The notes: generated by a model not told the origin, from the sequence alone. A stretch of DNA of 64,000 bases from Peribacillus sp. FSL E2-0218 (GCF_037992945.1 NZ_CP150304.1:1987501-2051500), one strand, 5' to 3'. Positions 18,402 to 26,486 are shown, counted from the stretch's first letter. Translations and numbers: made by a program.

Positions 18402-18811
18402 ATGATGAAGAATAATGTCCTGAACATATAGCTCCGTACAGTTTCAATAAGAAAATCAGGATCATCGCTTGGATGTGTCAATATCATTGGTTTGGAGCAA
18501 AGACCGTTTTGAAAATTCCGGTCTTTTTTTTATTGGATAGTGCAGAAAGCGGGAAGCGGTTTCCGAGCTTCCCCCATTGTTTGAAAATGGGGGGGCTTTA
18601 TTTCCGATAGATGTGCAGCAGCTTTCATAAATCATTTGTATTATTTCAGGAGACCATTGCGAAATCCATGAACCACGACTTGAGTTCGGTTTTTAGCCTT
18701 GAACTTCGTCATTAAGCTGCTCACGTAGTCCCTTATCGTATGCTCGCTTAATTGCAATAAATCGGCCATTTTCTTATTGTTATGTCCCTCTGCAAGCAAG
18801 TTCAAAATCAT
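18402..18811. repeat. Right copy of the direct repeat
   Basis: This is the counterpart of 14771-15057, about 3.63 kb away in the same orientation. It includes the hairpin at 18499-18531 and the intact 3' end of the LuxR gene (from 18641). Divergence is visible at many positions, so the duplication is not recent. Confidence 0.8.
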
Positions 18812-19780
18812 GGACTCCCGTTCGGTCAATTGGAGGTCTGTATCCTGTATCACCTCATCATCCTTCCTGGATAAATATAAACCTAGCCTTTTTCCAACCT
18901 GCTCGAGCAATAGGAGATCTTCTTTCACATAATCGAATTCCACCCCTATTTGATCGAATGTCAGCCAACCGAACACTTGCCGATCATGAAAGATCGGTAC
19001 AAAAATGACGGAGGACAGGTTGAATAACCTTATATGCTCCTCTTTGATGTAAGGATGCGGATCCTTTAGAAATACAGGCTTTTTCGAATTGAAAACCAAG
19101 GACTGCTTTGCGCTTAGCTGGCCTCTCATGCTTTGTACCTTTGGAAGTTCCAACCCGATGGTGCCGTGGAATTGGTTGGACCAAGGGATATAAGCATAAA
19201 AAACACATCTTTTATAATGAAAGAACTCTTCGCATTTTTTTAGGATATGGGCAAAATCCTTGACGCCTGCTGAGTGGATTAAAAGTTCATCCAATTGGTC
19301 CAGTAAGCGCAGCCTGATAAGTTCAGCATTTTCCTGCCCGGTTTTGGAATATTGCTTTGGCTTGTCAGCATTCCATTTGTTAAAGCTATGGATAAGCTGG
19401 GAGTAAATCGAAAATAGATACATTAAGATGGAGATGGTATGGGTATGTTTCAGATTGACCATCAAGGTAACGATGGCTTTTTCAAAGATTAGCCGAAACA
19501 TGCTGAAATGATTCGCATTTATCATCGATAAATGCGATTGCAGCCACGTGTCGATATGGTTTTCATGAGAATCCTTGATGTCTTCGATGCTTTGAGAGGA
19601 TAAAAAGAGTAAGAATGAATCCAATAATGTTTGGATCGTGATTCGTTCAGGTTCATTGATGAATGGCTCCAGGTTCAAGTATATATTTATATTCTCTTCA
19701 ATCTGCTTATTATGGCTTTTTATGAATAACACGAATTGTTGAAACGTTATCTCTTCATAAGGATGGATGGATTGGGTCAT
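18641..19780 (-). CDS. GAF-domain LuxR-family transcriptional regulator
   Basis: The 379-residue protein has a helical N-terminal region (1-150) of unknown type. A GAF-like domain follows at about 165-305 (FFHYKRCVFYAYIPW, SVIFVPIFHDRQVFGWLTF). The C-terminal LuxR HTH is at about 318-379 (LTERESMILNLLAEGHNNKKMADLL, then SEHTIRDYVSSL). The architecture fits one-component regulators that sense a small molecule. It is transcribed away from two SDR genes, which are its likely targets. The 3' end is duplicated as a relic at 14963-15057. Confidence 0.88.
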   Translation of the reverse strand: MTQSIHPYEEITFQQFVLFIKSHNKQIEENINIYLNLEPFINEPERITIQTLLDSFLLFLSSQSIEDIKDSHENHIDTWLQSHLSMINANHFSMFRLIFEKAIVTLMVNLKHTHTISILMYLFSIYSQLIHSFNKWNADKPKQYSKTGQENAELIRLRLLDQLDELLIHSAGVKDFAHILKKCEEFFHYKRCVFYAYIPWSNQFHGTIGLELPKVQSMRGQLSAKQSLVFNSKKPVFLKDPHPYIKEEHIRLFNLSSVIFVPIFHDRQVFGWLTFDQIGVEFDYVKEDLLLLEQVGKRLGLYLSRKDDEVIQDTDLQLTERESMILNLLAEGHNNKKMADLLQLSEHTIRDYVSSLMTKFKAKNRTQVVVHGFRNGLLK

Positions 19781-19903
19781 GGGAAGTTCTTCTCCTCAAT
19801 AACTGAATACCCCTATAAAAAGGGGGGGATATCTTCTTATTATACAGCATTTTATAGGATAGTATTTCAGAATATGAGGAGTAAAATATAGATATGGACA
19901 TAC

Positions 19904-19961
19904 AAGGAAGTTTATTAAAGGAAGCTTATTAATGGTCATAACCCTTTCATTGAAAGGGTTA
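19904..19961. promoter_or_regulatory. Tandem repeat and 23-bp palindrome between LuxR and SDR genes
   Basis: Two tandem 14-mers, AAGGAAG(T/C)TTATTA (19904-19917 and 19918-19931), precede TAACCCTTTCA-T-TGAAAGGGTTA (19939-19961), a perfect dyad with 11-bp arms. They lie between the divergent regulator and dehydrogenase genes and are candidate binding sites for the LuxR protein. Confidence 0.55.
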
Positions 19962-20076
19962 TCGCGGCTTTCATTGCTTGTATACGATTCATCGCCAAGG
20001 GAAACCTCTAGGGAAGAGGATTCCAGATTTTTTCGGGATTTGGAGCATGGGAAAAAATAAAGGGGGATCTGATGAA

Positions 20077-20832
20077 ATGAAAAGACTTGAAAACAAAGTG
20101 GCTATCATTACTGGCGGGGGAACGGGCATCGGGAAAGAAACCGCTTTATTATTCGCTAGTGAAGGAGCAAAAATCGTCATTACTGACATTAACCAGGATT
20201 CCGGAGATCAAGCTGTAAAGGACATTCAAGCGATCGGAGGAGAAGCGATATTCATTCGCCACGATGTCAGCAGCGAAGAAGATTGGAAGAAGGTGGCAAA
20301 GGGAACGATTGATGCATTTGCGAAAGTCGATGTTCTATTCAATAATGCGGGCATTTATATCATTAAACCGGTTACGGAGATTGAACTGGAGGAATGGAAC
20401 CGGCTCATGTCGATTAATGTGACTGGCGTGTTTTTGGGAATGAAACATATCATGCCATTGATGGCGAAACAAAATAAAGGATCGGTCATCAATGCATCAT
20501 CCATTGCAGGCTTGATCGGGGCGCCGGGACATGTTCTTTACGGAGCAAGCAAGGGGGCGGTCCGGGTCATGACAAAAGACGCTGCCATTGAATATGCTTC
20601 AACGGGAGTCAGAGTGAATTCGATTCATCCAGGATATATCGATACCGGGATGGCAGACTATGCTTCAGAGCAAACGGGCAGCTCAAAAGATGAATTGGGT
20701 AAAGAATTTCCGTTAGGACATCTGGGTACTGTCAAAAACGTGGCGAATACGGTGCTTTTCATTGCTTCCGATGAATCTTCCTATACGACCGGCACGGAAT
20801 TTGTGATTGATGGCGGAGCGACAGCTCGCTAA
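20077..20832 (+). CDS. SDR-family NAD(P)-dependent dehydrogenase
   Basis: ATG 20077 has AAAGGGGGA about 9 bases upstream. A longer frame from 19978 lacks a site. The classical SDR features are complete in 251 residues: TGGGTGIG (12-19), NNAG (89-92), catalytic Ser near 141, and Y155 with K159 (LYGASK). The C-terminal IDGGATAR end is typical of glucose-dehydrogenase/3-oxoacyl-reductase-like enzymes. The D40 region suggests NAD preference. It is the first gene of a two-SDR operon divergent from the LuxR regulator. Confidence 0.92.
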   Translation: MKRLENKVAIITGGGTGIGKETALLFASEGAKIVITDINQDSGDQAVKDIQAIGGEAIFIRHDVSSEEDWKKVAKGTIDAFAKVDVLFNNAGIYIIKPVTEIELEEWNRLMSINVTGVFLGMKHIMPLMAKQNKGSVINASSIAGLIGAPGHVLYGASKGAVRVMTKDAAIEYASTGVRVNSIHPGYIDTGMADYASEQTGSSKDELGKEFPLGHLGTVKNVANTVLFIASDESSYTTGTEFVIDGGATAR

Positions 20833-20881
20833 GGGGCTGCCACTGCAGTGAAAAGAAATTAAAACCGAAGGAGTGTTTGGA

Positions 20882-21625
20882 ATGAGATTACAAGATAAAG
20901 TGGCAATCGTAACCGGCGGAGCAAGTGGAATTGGGGCCAGCACGGCGCAATTGTTTGCAGCAGAGGGTGCAAAGGTTGTCATTGCTGACTTTGCTGATCA
21001 TGGACAAGCAGTATCTGATGCGTTAAATGGAAAAGGGTACGATACTCTTTTTGTCAAAACCGATGTGACGAGTGAACCGGACATAAAGAATATGATTGAA
21101 AAAACCGTCAGCCAATACGGGAAGCTGGATATCATGTTTGCGAATGCGGGTATTGCAAGGGATGGAAACATCCATGAGTTGAGCTATGAGCAATGGCAAA
21201 AAACGATTGATATCAATTTATCAGGCGTCTTCCTTTCAGATAAATATGCGATACAGCAAATGCAAAAACAAGGGACAGGCGGAGCCATCGTCAATACAGG
21301 CTCCATCCATAGCCATGCCGGAAAACCTGGGGTAACGGCGTATTCCGCTGCAAAGGGCGGGGTCAAGCTACTAACCCAAACTTTAGGTACGACTTATGCC
21401 AGAGAAGGGATACGCATCAATGCCGTTTGCCCAGGGTATATTGATACACCGCTCATTGCGGCAGCACAGGGTGACTTAAGGCAAGATTTGATCGATTTAC
21501 ATCCGATCGGCCGGTTGGGCAAAGCCGAGGAAGTGGCTAAAGCAGTTCTCTTTCTTGCAAGTGATGATGCATCATTTATCACAGGCACAAGCCTTATTGT
21601 CGATGGCGGTTATACAGCAGTATAA
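20882..21625 (+). CDS. SDR-family dehydrogenase, second of the pair
   Basis: This 247-residue classical SDR has TGGASGIG at 11-18, NAG at 88-90, the catalytic Ser at about 141, and Y154/K158 (TAYSAAKGG). GAAGGAGTG precedes the ATG at 20882. It lies 50 bases after the first SDR, so the two are probably co-transcribed. They could act in sequence or on related alcohols, but the substrate is not deducible. Confidence 0.92.
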   Translation: MRLQDKVAIVTGGASGIGASTAQLFAAEGAKVVIADFADHGQAVSDALNGKGYDTLFVKTDVTSEPDIKNMIEKTVSQYGKLDIMFANAGIARDGNIHELSYEQWQKTIDINLSGVFLSDKYAIQQMQKQGTGGAIVNTGSIHSHAGKPGVTAYSAAKGGVKLLTQTLGTTYAREGIRINAVCPGYIDTPLIAAAQGDLRQDLIDLHPIGRLGKAEEVAKAVLFLASDDASFITGTSLIVDGGYTAV

Positions 21626-21699
21626 AAGCCTTTTTCTGAAGGGTGAAAACAACTGCTTAATCGTCCGTTCACCGAAATAACGGACTACGTAAATAAATA

Positions 21700-22056
21700 A
21701 TGGAGCTTCTTCCCTATGGGAGGCGATGTAAATCGCTTATCGTAAGGAAGGGCTCTTTTTTAGGCTCTTTTCGTAAAGATCCTCGTTATAAATACGAAAC
21801 GATTGAGGTTGTTTGGAGAGAAGCCAACCATTCCGCATTACTTGTGAAAAGCAACCAAGTATCTTTTTTTAAAAAAAGAGCATATGAATTGCAGAAAAAC
21901 CTAGTTGACCGAGAACCTCCGGGAGGTGCTGTTTGGCAATGTATAGGAAGGATATATAGGGAACATAAATATCATAAGGGACATATGTCCTTTCGCGAAG
22001 CTCCAGTTCTGTATTTTAATGAGTACAAGCAATCCAGAAAGGAGGAGGAAGGGTGA
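21700..22056 (+). CDS. Hypothetical basic protein, start uncertain
   Basis: A frame of up to 118 residues ends in a GTGA overlap with the next gene, which suggests translational coupling. The ATG at 21700 has no ribosome binding site. It sits in a stem-like stretch (GAGCTTCTTCCCT...AAGGAAGGGCTCTTTTTT, 21702-21757) that may terminate the SDR operon. Sequence such as VWREANHSALLVKSNQVSFF is not one I recognise. It may be a small real gene with a later start or a decayed one. Confidence 0.4.
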   Translation: MELLPYGRRCKSLIVRKGSFLGSFRKDPRYKYETIEVVWREANHSALLVKSNQVSFFKKRAYELQKNLVDREPPGGAVWQCIGRIYREHKYHKGHMSFREAPVLYFNEYKQSRKEEEG

Positions 22057-22478
22057 AAGGGATACTATTTTCGATTATTGCTGGTATATTCATTTCGTTG
22101 CAGGGGGTGTTTAATTCAAGAATGAGCGAGGACATTAGCGGTTGGCACACGACTGCGATTGTCCATCTAGTCGGATTTATCTTGTCGATCATCATTTATT
22201 TAATTGCCCGGGATGGCAGAGCGGAGGGCTTTCGTGAGGTTCCTTATTTTTATTTGCTTGGAGGCATTCTCGGGGTCGTGATCGTGTTCGGGGAAATGAC
22301 ATCGATAAATGTCCTGGGCATGTCTCTTGCAATCGCCACGATTTTAATTGCACAGCTTCTTTGTGCATTCCTTATAGACACTAAGGGACTATTCGGTATG
22401 ATCAAGCATAAGGTGTCATTTCAACAAGTGATTGGAATGGCTATGATGTTAGTGGGGGTAATCCTATTTAAATGGTAA
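22053..22478 (+). CDS. DMT-superfamily small transporter (DUF606/YdcZ type)
   Basis: The GTG start at 22053 follows AAAGGAGGAGGAAGG. The 141-residue product has five membrane segments and begins KGILFSIIAGIFISLQGVFNS, the typical opening of DUF606 proteins. These are half-size members of the drug/metabolite transporter superfamily that often occur in pairs. The partner is at 23209, with a Crp/Fnr regulator gene between them. The substrate is unknown. Confidence 0.85.
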   Translation: MKGILFSIIAGIFISLQGVFNSRMSEDISGWHTTAIVHLVGFILSIIIYLIARDGRAEGFREVPYFYLLGGILGVVIVFGEMTSINVLGMSLAIATILIAQLLCAFLIDTKGLFGMIKHKVSFQQVIGMAMMLVGVILFKW

Positions 22479-22492
22479 AAAGGTGATGTACA

Positions 22493-23191
22493 TTGAAAAA
22501 AATAAATGATGGCCGCCGGATTCTTGAATATCTCGATCAATTTCAGCTGAATAGGGTTTTTTCGGAGGGAATGAAGAAAAAAATATCTCTTTACCAATTC
22601 AAAAAGGGCGAAATTTTGTGTGCAAGAGGTGAAGATATTCAGCACATGTATTTCCTGGTGAAGGGAAAGGTGAAGATCTTTACCACTTCTCCGGAAGGAA
22701 AAGCATGGATCGTTCGGTTCAAAACACCATTGGCGCTTTTCGGCGATGTGGAATATGTAAAGGGGATGCCCGTCCTCCATACTGTCGAAGCAGTCAGTGA
22801 AGGAATGGTCCTTTGCATTCATTTTGATGAGGTAAGGGCGATGGAATCCAACCGCGCGGAGTTTCTGAACTTTTTGTTGGAGATCATTACCCAAAAGTTT
22901 TACACGGAATCCCATGCTGCTAGTTTGAACAGGCTCCATCCAGTCGAAACACGTCTGGCAAGCTACCTATTGTCTCTTTCCTCGGAAGGGGACGGCTCCA
23001 TGTTCCATAAGGAAATGGGCACGTCCAATCTAATGGAAATTGCTGATCTCATAGGTACCAGCTATCGGCACTTAAATCGTGTCATTCATAAATTGTGTGA
23101 AGAAGGAATCATCGAACGGAGGCAAGGGTCCCTGTATATTGAAGACTTGCCGATGCTCCGGGAAAGGGCAGATGGCAATATTTATGAATGA
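22493..23191 (+). CDS. Crp/Fnr-family transcriptional regulator
   Basis: The TTG start lies 14 bases after the first DMT gene, with AAAGGTGATG upstream. Residues about 25-130 are a cyclic-nucleotide-binding-type beta roll (FKKGEILCARGEDIQHMYFLVKGKVKIFT). Residues about 150-225 form the HTH (NLMEIADLIGTSYRHLNRVIHKL). No Fe-S cysteine motif is present. It resembles YeiL-type members. Its position between two DUF606 genes implies it controls this three-gene unit. Confidence 0.88.
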   Translation: MKKINDGRRILEYLDQFQLNRVFSEGMKKKISLYQFKKGEILCARGEDIQHMYFLVKGKVKIFTTSPEGKAWIVRFKTPLALFGDVEYVKGMPVLHTVEAVSEGMVLCIHFDEVRAMESNRAEFLNFLLEIITQKFYTESHAASLNRLHPVETRLASYLLSLSSEGDGSMFHKEMGTSNLMEIADLIGTSYRHLNRVIHKLCEEGIIERRQGSLYIEDLPMLRERADGNIYE

Positions 23192-23208
23192 GATCGGAGG
23201 ATACATGC

Positions 23209-23694
23209 ATGCAAGGAATTTTGTTTGGAGTTATTGCAGGGGTCTTCATCAGTCTGCAAACGGTCTTTAATGCCCAAGTGAGTGAAAAGGTAGGTTCTTG
23301 GGCGACAACCACACTCGTGCTGGGACTTGGTTTCGTATCATCGTTCACCATGTTTATGATCATGGATGATACGAGCCTGTTGGCGCTCGGTCATGTGAAT
23401 AAGCTTTATCTATCAAGTGGGGTCTTGGGTGTCATGCTCGTCTATTGCATCATGCAGGCGATCCGGCTTTTAGGCCCGGCATATGCGATCTCCATTGTAC
23501 TTGTCGCCCAGCTCATTATGGCGGTTGTTATCGACACGTATGGCTGGTTCGGGTTTGAGACGGCTCCTTTTACCATGAATAAATTGTTCGGTATCGGAAT
23601 CATGGTAGCGGGAATCATTATGTTTAAGACGAAAAGGAACGTTATCCAGAAAACCGATAAGCGGGGTATTTTACCTGAAAAAGCTCAACTGTAA
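23209..23694 (+). CDS. DMT-superfamily small transporter (DUF606/YdcZ type), second copy
   Basis: ATG 23209 is preceded by ATCGGAGG with 9-base spacing. An in-frame ATG at 23188 overlaps the regulator stop and lacks a site. The 161-residue product begins QGILFGVIAGVFISLQTVFNAQ, closely matching the first DUF606 protein, and has five membrane segments plus a basic tail. The two probably form a heterodimeric carrier. A long hairpin ends the operon. Confidence 0.85.
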   Translation: MQGILFGVIAGVFISLQTVFNAQVSEKVGSWATTTLVLGLGFVSSFTMFMIMDDTSLLALGHVNKLYLSSGVLGVMLVYCIMQAIRLLGPAYAISIVLVAQLIMAVVIDTYGWFGFETAPFTMNKLFGIGIMVAGIIMFKTKRNVIQKTDKRGILPEKAQL

Positions 23695-23713
23695 CGTATC
23701 CCATTAAGAAGAA

Positions 23714-23760
23714 CATCCCCCTAATTAACGCATTGGGACAACGCGTTAATTAGGGGGATG
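23714..23760. terminator. 18-bp perfect hairpin between convergent genes
   Basis: CATCCCCCTAATTAACGC and GCGTTAATTAGGGGGATG pair perfectly around an 11-base loop, between the DMT gene (plus) and the SDR gene (minus). U-tracts are lacking, but it is well placed as a bidirectional terminator. Confidence 0.7.
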
Positions 23761-23771
23761 GATCTCAAGTT

Positions 23772-24542
23772 TTAGGAATTGGCATTCGTTGTTCGAGAAG
23801 CATATGGGAAAAGGGGATCTTTAAGTTCAAACTCATAGCTTTGTCCATTTACAATTCCAACCACTTTGTCATGTTCATGCAGCTGAATCAAAAACTCAGC
23901 CATTTCCTTTGCTGTATGGTACTTCGGTAAAGTGGCATCATAATGGAATTCGTCAACATCAAAGGAGCGTTTGGCAAATTCCGTTTCAGTTGCAGCTGGA
24001 GCCAACACCTTGGCTTGCATTTTAGCACCTTGGCTTTTAAGTTCATGAGCAAGCCCTTCTGTAAAGGCACTGACATAAAATTTAGTGGCGCAATAAGTGA
24101 TGGCATCTGCAACAAGGGTGTATCCACCACCTGATGAGATATTGATAAGCTGTGTGCCCTCAGTATTTGAATAGTCACGAACGTAAAGGGAGGACAATAT
24201 TGTTAAGGCCTCAATATTCAGGTGAAGCATTTTCTCGATTTTCGGCAGCCTTTGCTCTCCGATCTTATCGAAATTTCCAAAACCTGCATTGTTGATCCAT
24301 GTTTCAATCTGGAGGTCTTTAAGACTTTCATATAGTCCATAAACATTCTCGGTAATCGATAGATCGGCAGCATGAACAACGATATCCAATTCTTTATTCA
24401 TTTGCTCTATTTTTGTTTTTAGTTCGTCCAAATTTTGTTTTCTCCTGGCAACGAGAACTAAATTTTTCCCTCGGGATGCAAAGGCTAAAGCAGCTTCATA
24501 TCCAATACCGGAGCTTGCTCCCGTGATAACCGTATATTTCAT
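23772..24542 (-). CDS. SDR-family oxidoreductase controlled by MerR
   Basis: The 256-residue SDR has TGASSGIG at 7-14, NNAG at 84-87, ISS at about 135-137, and Y150/K154. R33-R34 after the second strand suggests NADP use. The enzyme belongs to the DltE/YqjQ-like short-chain group with unknown substrate. It is divergent from a MerR gene. Its promoter has the 19-bp spacer and central dyad typical of MerR activation (see 24576-24606). Confidence 0.9.
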   Translation of the reverse strand: MKYTVITGASSGIGYEAALAFASRGKNLVLVARRKQNLDELKTKIEQMNKELDIVVHAADLSITENVYGLYESLKDLQIETWINNAGFGNFDKIGEQRLPKIEKMLHLNIEALTILSSLYVRDYSNTEGTQLINISSGGGYTLVADAITYCATKFYVSAFTEGLAHELKSQGAKMQAKVLAPAATETEFAKRSFDVDEFHYDATLPKYHTAKEMAEFLIQLHEHDKVVGIVNGQSYEFELKDPLFPYASRTTNANS

Positions 24543-24575
24543 GTGTATACCTCCATTAATTTATGATAGGATGTC

Positions 24576-24606
24576 ATTGTATTACTTAGAGTTCACTCTA
24601 AGTCAA
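24576..24606 (-). promoter_or_regulatory. MerR-type promoter with 19-bp spacer and operator dyad
   Basis: On the minus strand TTGACT (24601-24606) and TACAAT (24576-24581) are separated by exactly 19 bases. The perfect dyad ACTTAGAG-TTCA-CTCTAAGT (24584-24603) lies in the spacer. Over-long spacers with a central dyad are diagnostic of promoters activated by MerR-family proteins through DNA distortion. Confidence 0.8.
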
Positions 24607-24632
24607 CAATTAGTCATGATGAGGTGTTTTTT

Positions 24633-25007
24633 ATTTACACGATAAGTGAAGTGGGGCAAAAGCTTGGAATAAGCACACATGCCTTACGCTATTACGAAAA
24701 AGAAGAAATCATAACACTGGAAAGAAATGCTCAAGGAATCAGGCAATATACCGATTCACACCTTAAATGGATGGAGTTTGTAAAAAAACTGAGGGAAACG
24801 CAAATGCCCATCGAACAAATAAAAAAATATACCCAATTGTTCAAAGAAGGAGACCATACATCGATGGACCGCTTGAATCTATTAGAGAACCATCGCCGAA
24901 GCATCGAAGCCCAGATTGAAACATTGAAAGTCACTGAAGCAATGCTTGATAAGAAAATAACGGCATATAAACAGCACTTATCCACTTTGAATCCGTCAAA
25001 CAGCTAG
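24633..25007 (+). CDS. MerR-family transcriptional regulator
   Basis: The protein is about 125 residues. It has an N-terminal MerR HTH (YTISEVGQKLGISTHALRYYEKE) and a coiled-coil dimer helix, and lacks metal-binding cysteines. It resembles AdhR-type regulators that respond to aldehydes. The start is unusual. GAGGTG (24621-24626) is spaced 6 bases from ATT 24633, exactly where relatives begin with Met-Tyr-Thr-Ile. GTG 24624 would lie inside that ribosome binding site. It is divergent from the SDR gene it probably activates. Confidence 0.85.
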   Translation: MYTISEVGQKLGISTHALRYYEKEEIITLERNAQGIRQYTDSHLKWMEFVKKLRETQMPIEQIKKYTQLFKEGDHTSMDRLNLLENHRRSIEAQIETLKVTEAMLDKKITAYKQHLSTLNPSNS

Positions 25008-25038
25008 ACCTGCACAAAAAGTGTTCCTTCTGCTGGTC

Positions 25039-25101
25039 ACAGTATTAACGAACGATGCGCCATTTTCTTGAAATTATGTACTTATGTATCGTTAATACTG
25101 T
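25039..25101. repeat. 13-bp inverted repeat between MerR and Nudix genes
   Basis: ACAGTATTAACGA (25039-25051) and TCGTTAATACTGT (25089-25101) are perfect complements across 37 bases, between convergent genes. It may fold at the 3' end of either transcript. Confidence 0.5.
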
Positions 25102-25137
25102 TCATCTCAATCTTAATAGGGTTGACTTTCAACATAC

Positions 25138-25608
25138 TCAAAAGGAATGGAAACGGTTATCATATTTTTCACGATCAGAATTTCCGCAAATTTTATTTTG
25201 TTGCAAAATATAACTTGCTCCAGATTCGTTAATGAGCTTTGAAACCCCTTCTGGATAATAAGGCATTAGGCGGTCTGCCTTTTCCAAGTCCATCCATTCA
25301 ACTTTCATAATATTTTCTTCATGTGGAATTTCCTTAGGCCGAGTTACGATGTATCCAAGATAAGTAAAAAAGAATACATGCTTTTCATCTATGAGACTCT
25401 CATTCAAAGCTACAATATTGCCGACTTCAATGTCATACCCGGTTTCTTCCTTGACTTCTCTTATAGCCGCTTCTGCCAAAGTCTCCCCGGCTTCAACTCC
25501 CCCTCCTGGCAATGTCCAAGTGCCTTTCTTATTGAATACCATCAGTATTTTACTTGTGGCCGCATCAAATAGTAATGAATATACAACATCAACTCGCTGG
25601 GAATTCAT
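25138..25608 (-). CDS. Nudix hydrolase
   Basis: The 156-residue protein carries a complete Nudix box (GX5EX7REUXEEXGU) at about residues 36-58. It is seen as GGVEAGETL followed by REVKEETGYDI. The box binds divalent metal and hydrolyses nucleoside diphosphate-linked substrates. The flanking WTLPGG is typical of MutT-like members. The substrate is not predictable. GGAGGTAAAGAT precedes the start. It is convergent with the MerR gene. Confidence 0.9.
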   Translation of the reverse strand: MNSQRVDVVYSLLFDAATSKILMVFNKKGTWTLPGGGVEAGETLAEAAIREVKEETGYDIEVGNIVALNESLIDEKHVFFFTYLGYIVTRPKEIPHEENIMKVEWMDLEKADRLMPYYPEGVSKLINESGASYILQQNKICGNSDREKYDNRFHSF

Positions 25609-25929
25609 ATCTTTACCTCCTCCGTAAATCGAATCAATCTTAAGTATAAAGTAAATTCATGATTATAGTGGAAAATAGCAGGGAAGGGAAATTCAGACAG
25701 TTTCGTTATTTTTAAAATTAAATATACGATCATGTAACAGGATATCCTCCCAATTCTTCCTCCAAACGTCTGGCAGTAAGAAAAGGGTGGGGAAATGTAT
25801 GGATGATGTGATCATTGGCATCAAAACAAAGCAACCATGGAGATCCGGATGAAGATTGGATCTCGATAGCTACGTCACATATTTCTCCTAGCTACATCAA
25901 AAAAAGTGAATGATAGCTTTCTTCAATTA

Positions 25930-26457
25930 TTAGGAGCAGTACCATTTTCCATTATAAAAAATACAGTTTTGCCCACCTTGCTGCCCACCAGGAAACCCTG
26001 GGAAAGGCTGCCCCTGCTGTCCGCCCTGCTGTCCGCCCTGCTGTCCGCCCTGCTGTCCGCCCTGCTGTCCGCCCTGCTGTCCGCCTTGCTGTCCACCCTG
26101 CTGTCCGCCTTGCTGTCCACCCTGCTGTCCGGGTTGTTGTACAGGCGGACATTGTAGACCTAAATATTGTAATCCAACGATATCATTGTGATGAACCTCG
26201 TTTGGCAAACCATCCTCAAGGATTTGAACCATGCCAGTTGTGGTGTTAAACCCCATCAAAATGAATGTGTGTGTCGAATTTCCCCAAAACCCCCTGAAAC
26301 AATGCCCTTGGCGGCCTGCTTTTAAATGACTTTGTATCGTTGCAGTAGGTACTAAAGATTGCACTCTTTCTGCGTAATGATAAGGCATATTAGCATAATA
26401 ATTATCGTAATAATATGGTACATTGTTTTGATGAAAGGCGTAGTTATAGTTATACAT
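25930..26457 (-). CDS. GQQG-repeat protein, probable spore coat or surface protein
   Basis: ATG 26457 has AAAGGGAGGA upstream. The 175-residue protein has a tyrosine/asparagine-rich N-terminus (YNYNYAFHQNNVPYYYDNYY). A conserved-looking middle follows (GHCFRGFWGNSTHTFILMGF), then ten tandem GQQG units, then a short cysteine-containing C-terminus. The DNA repeat unit is 12 bp. Composition and a sigma-K-like promoter suggest a mother-cell-expressed coat or exosporium component, though I do not recognise the family. The repeat array could vary in length by slippage. Confidence 0.7.
   Translation of the reverse strand: MYNYNYAFHQNNVPYYYDNYYANMPYHYAERVQSLVPTATIQSHLKAGRQGHCFRGFWGNSTHTFILMGFNTTTGMVQILEDGLPNEVHHNDIVGLQYLGLQCPPVQQPGQQGGQQGGQQGGQQGGQQGGQQGGQQGGQQGGQQGGQQGQPFPGFPGGQQGGQNCIFYNGKWYCS
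26014..26133. repeat. Tandem 12-bp array (10 units) encoding GQQG
   Basis: Ten copies of CTGCTGTCCGCC (plus strand), mostly identical with a few C-to-T and G-to-A differences, run through the coding region. Near-identity between units suggests recent expansion or gene conversion. Confidence 0.9.
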
Positions 26458-26486
26458 TCCGAAAATCCTCCCTTTTAGGTACACTA

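Noticed and set aside
18153..18431. 92-codon frame after the MFS gene
   Set aside because: Its TTG start lies in the terminator stem, and the later ATG has no ribosome binding site. It is left as an unassigned region.
26014..26133. CRISPR-like regular repeat
   Set aside because: Units are 12 bp, contiguous without spacers and in-frame coding, so it is a tandem repeat and not a CRISPR array.
25906..26157. Leucine/serine repeat frame opposite the GQQG-repeat gene
   Set aside because: It is the antisense reading of the 12-bp array. The minus-strand frame has the ribosome binding site, promoter and sensible protein.
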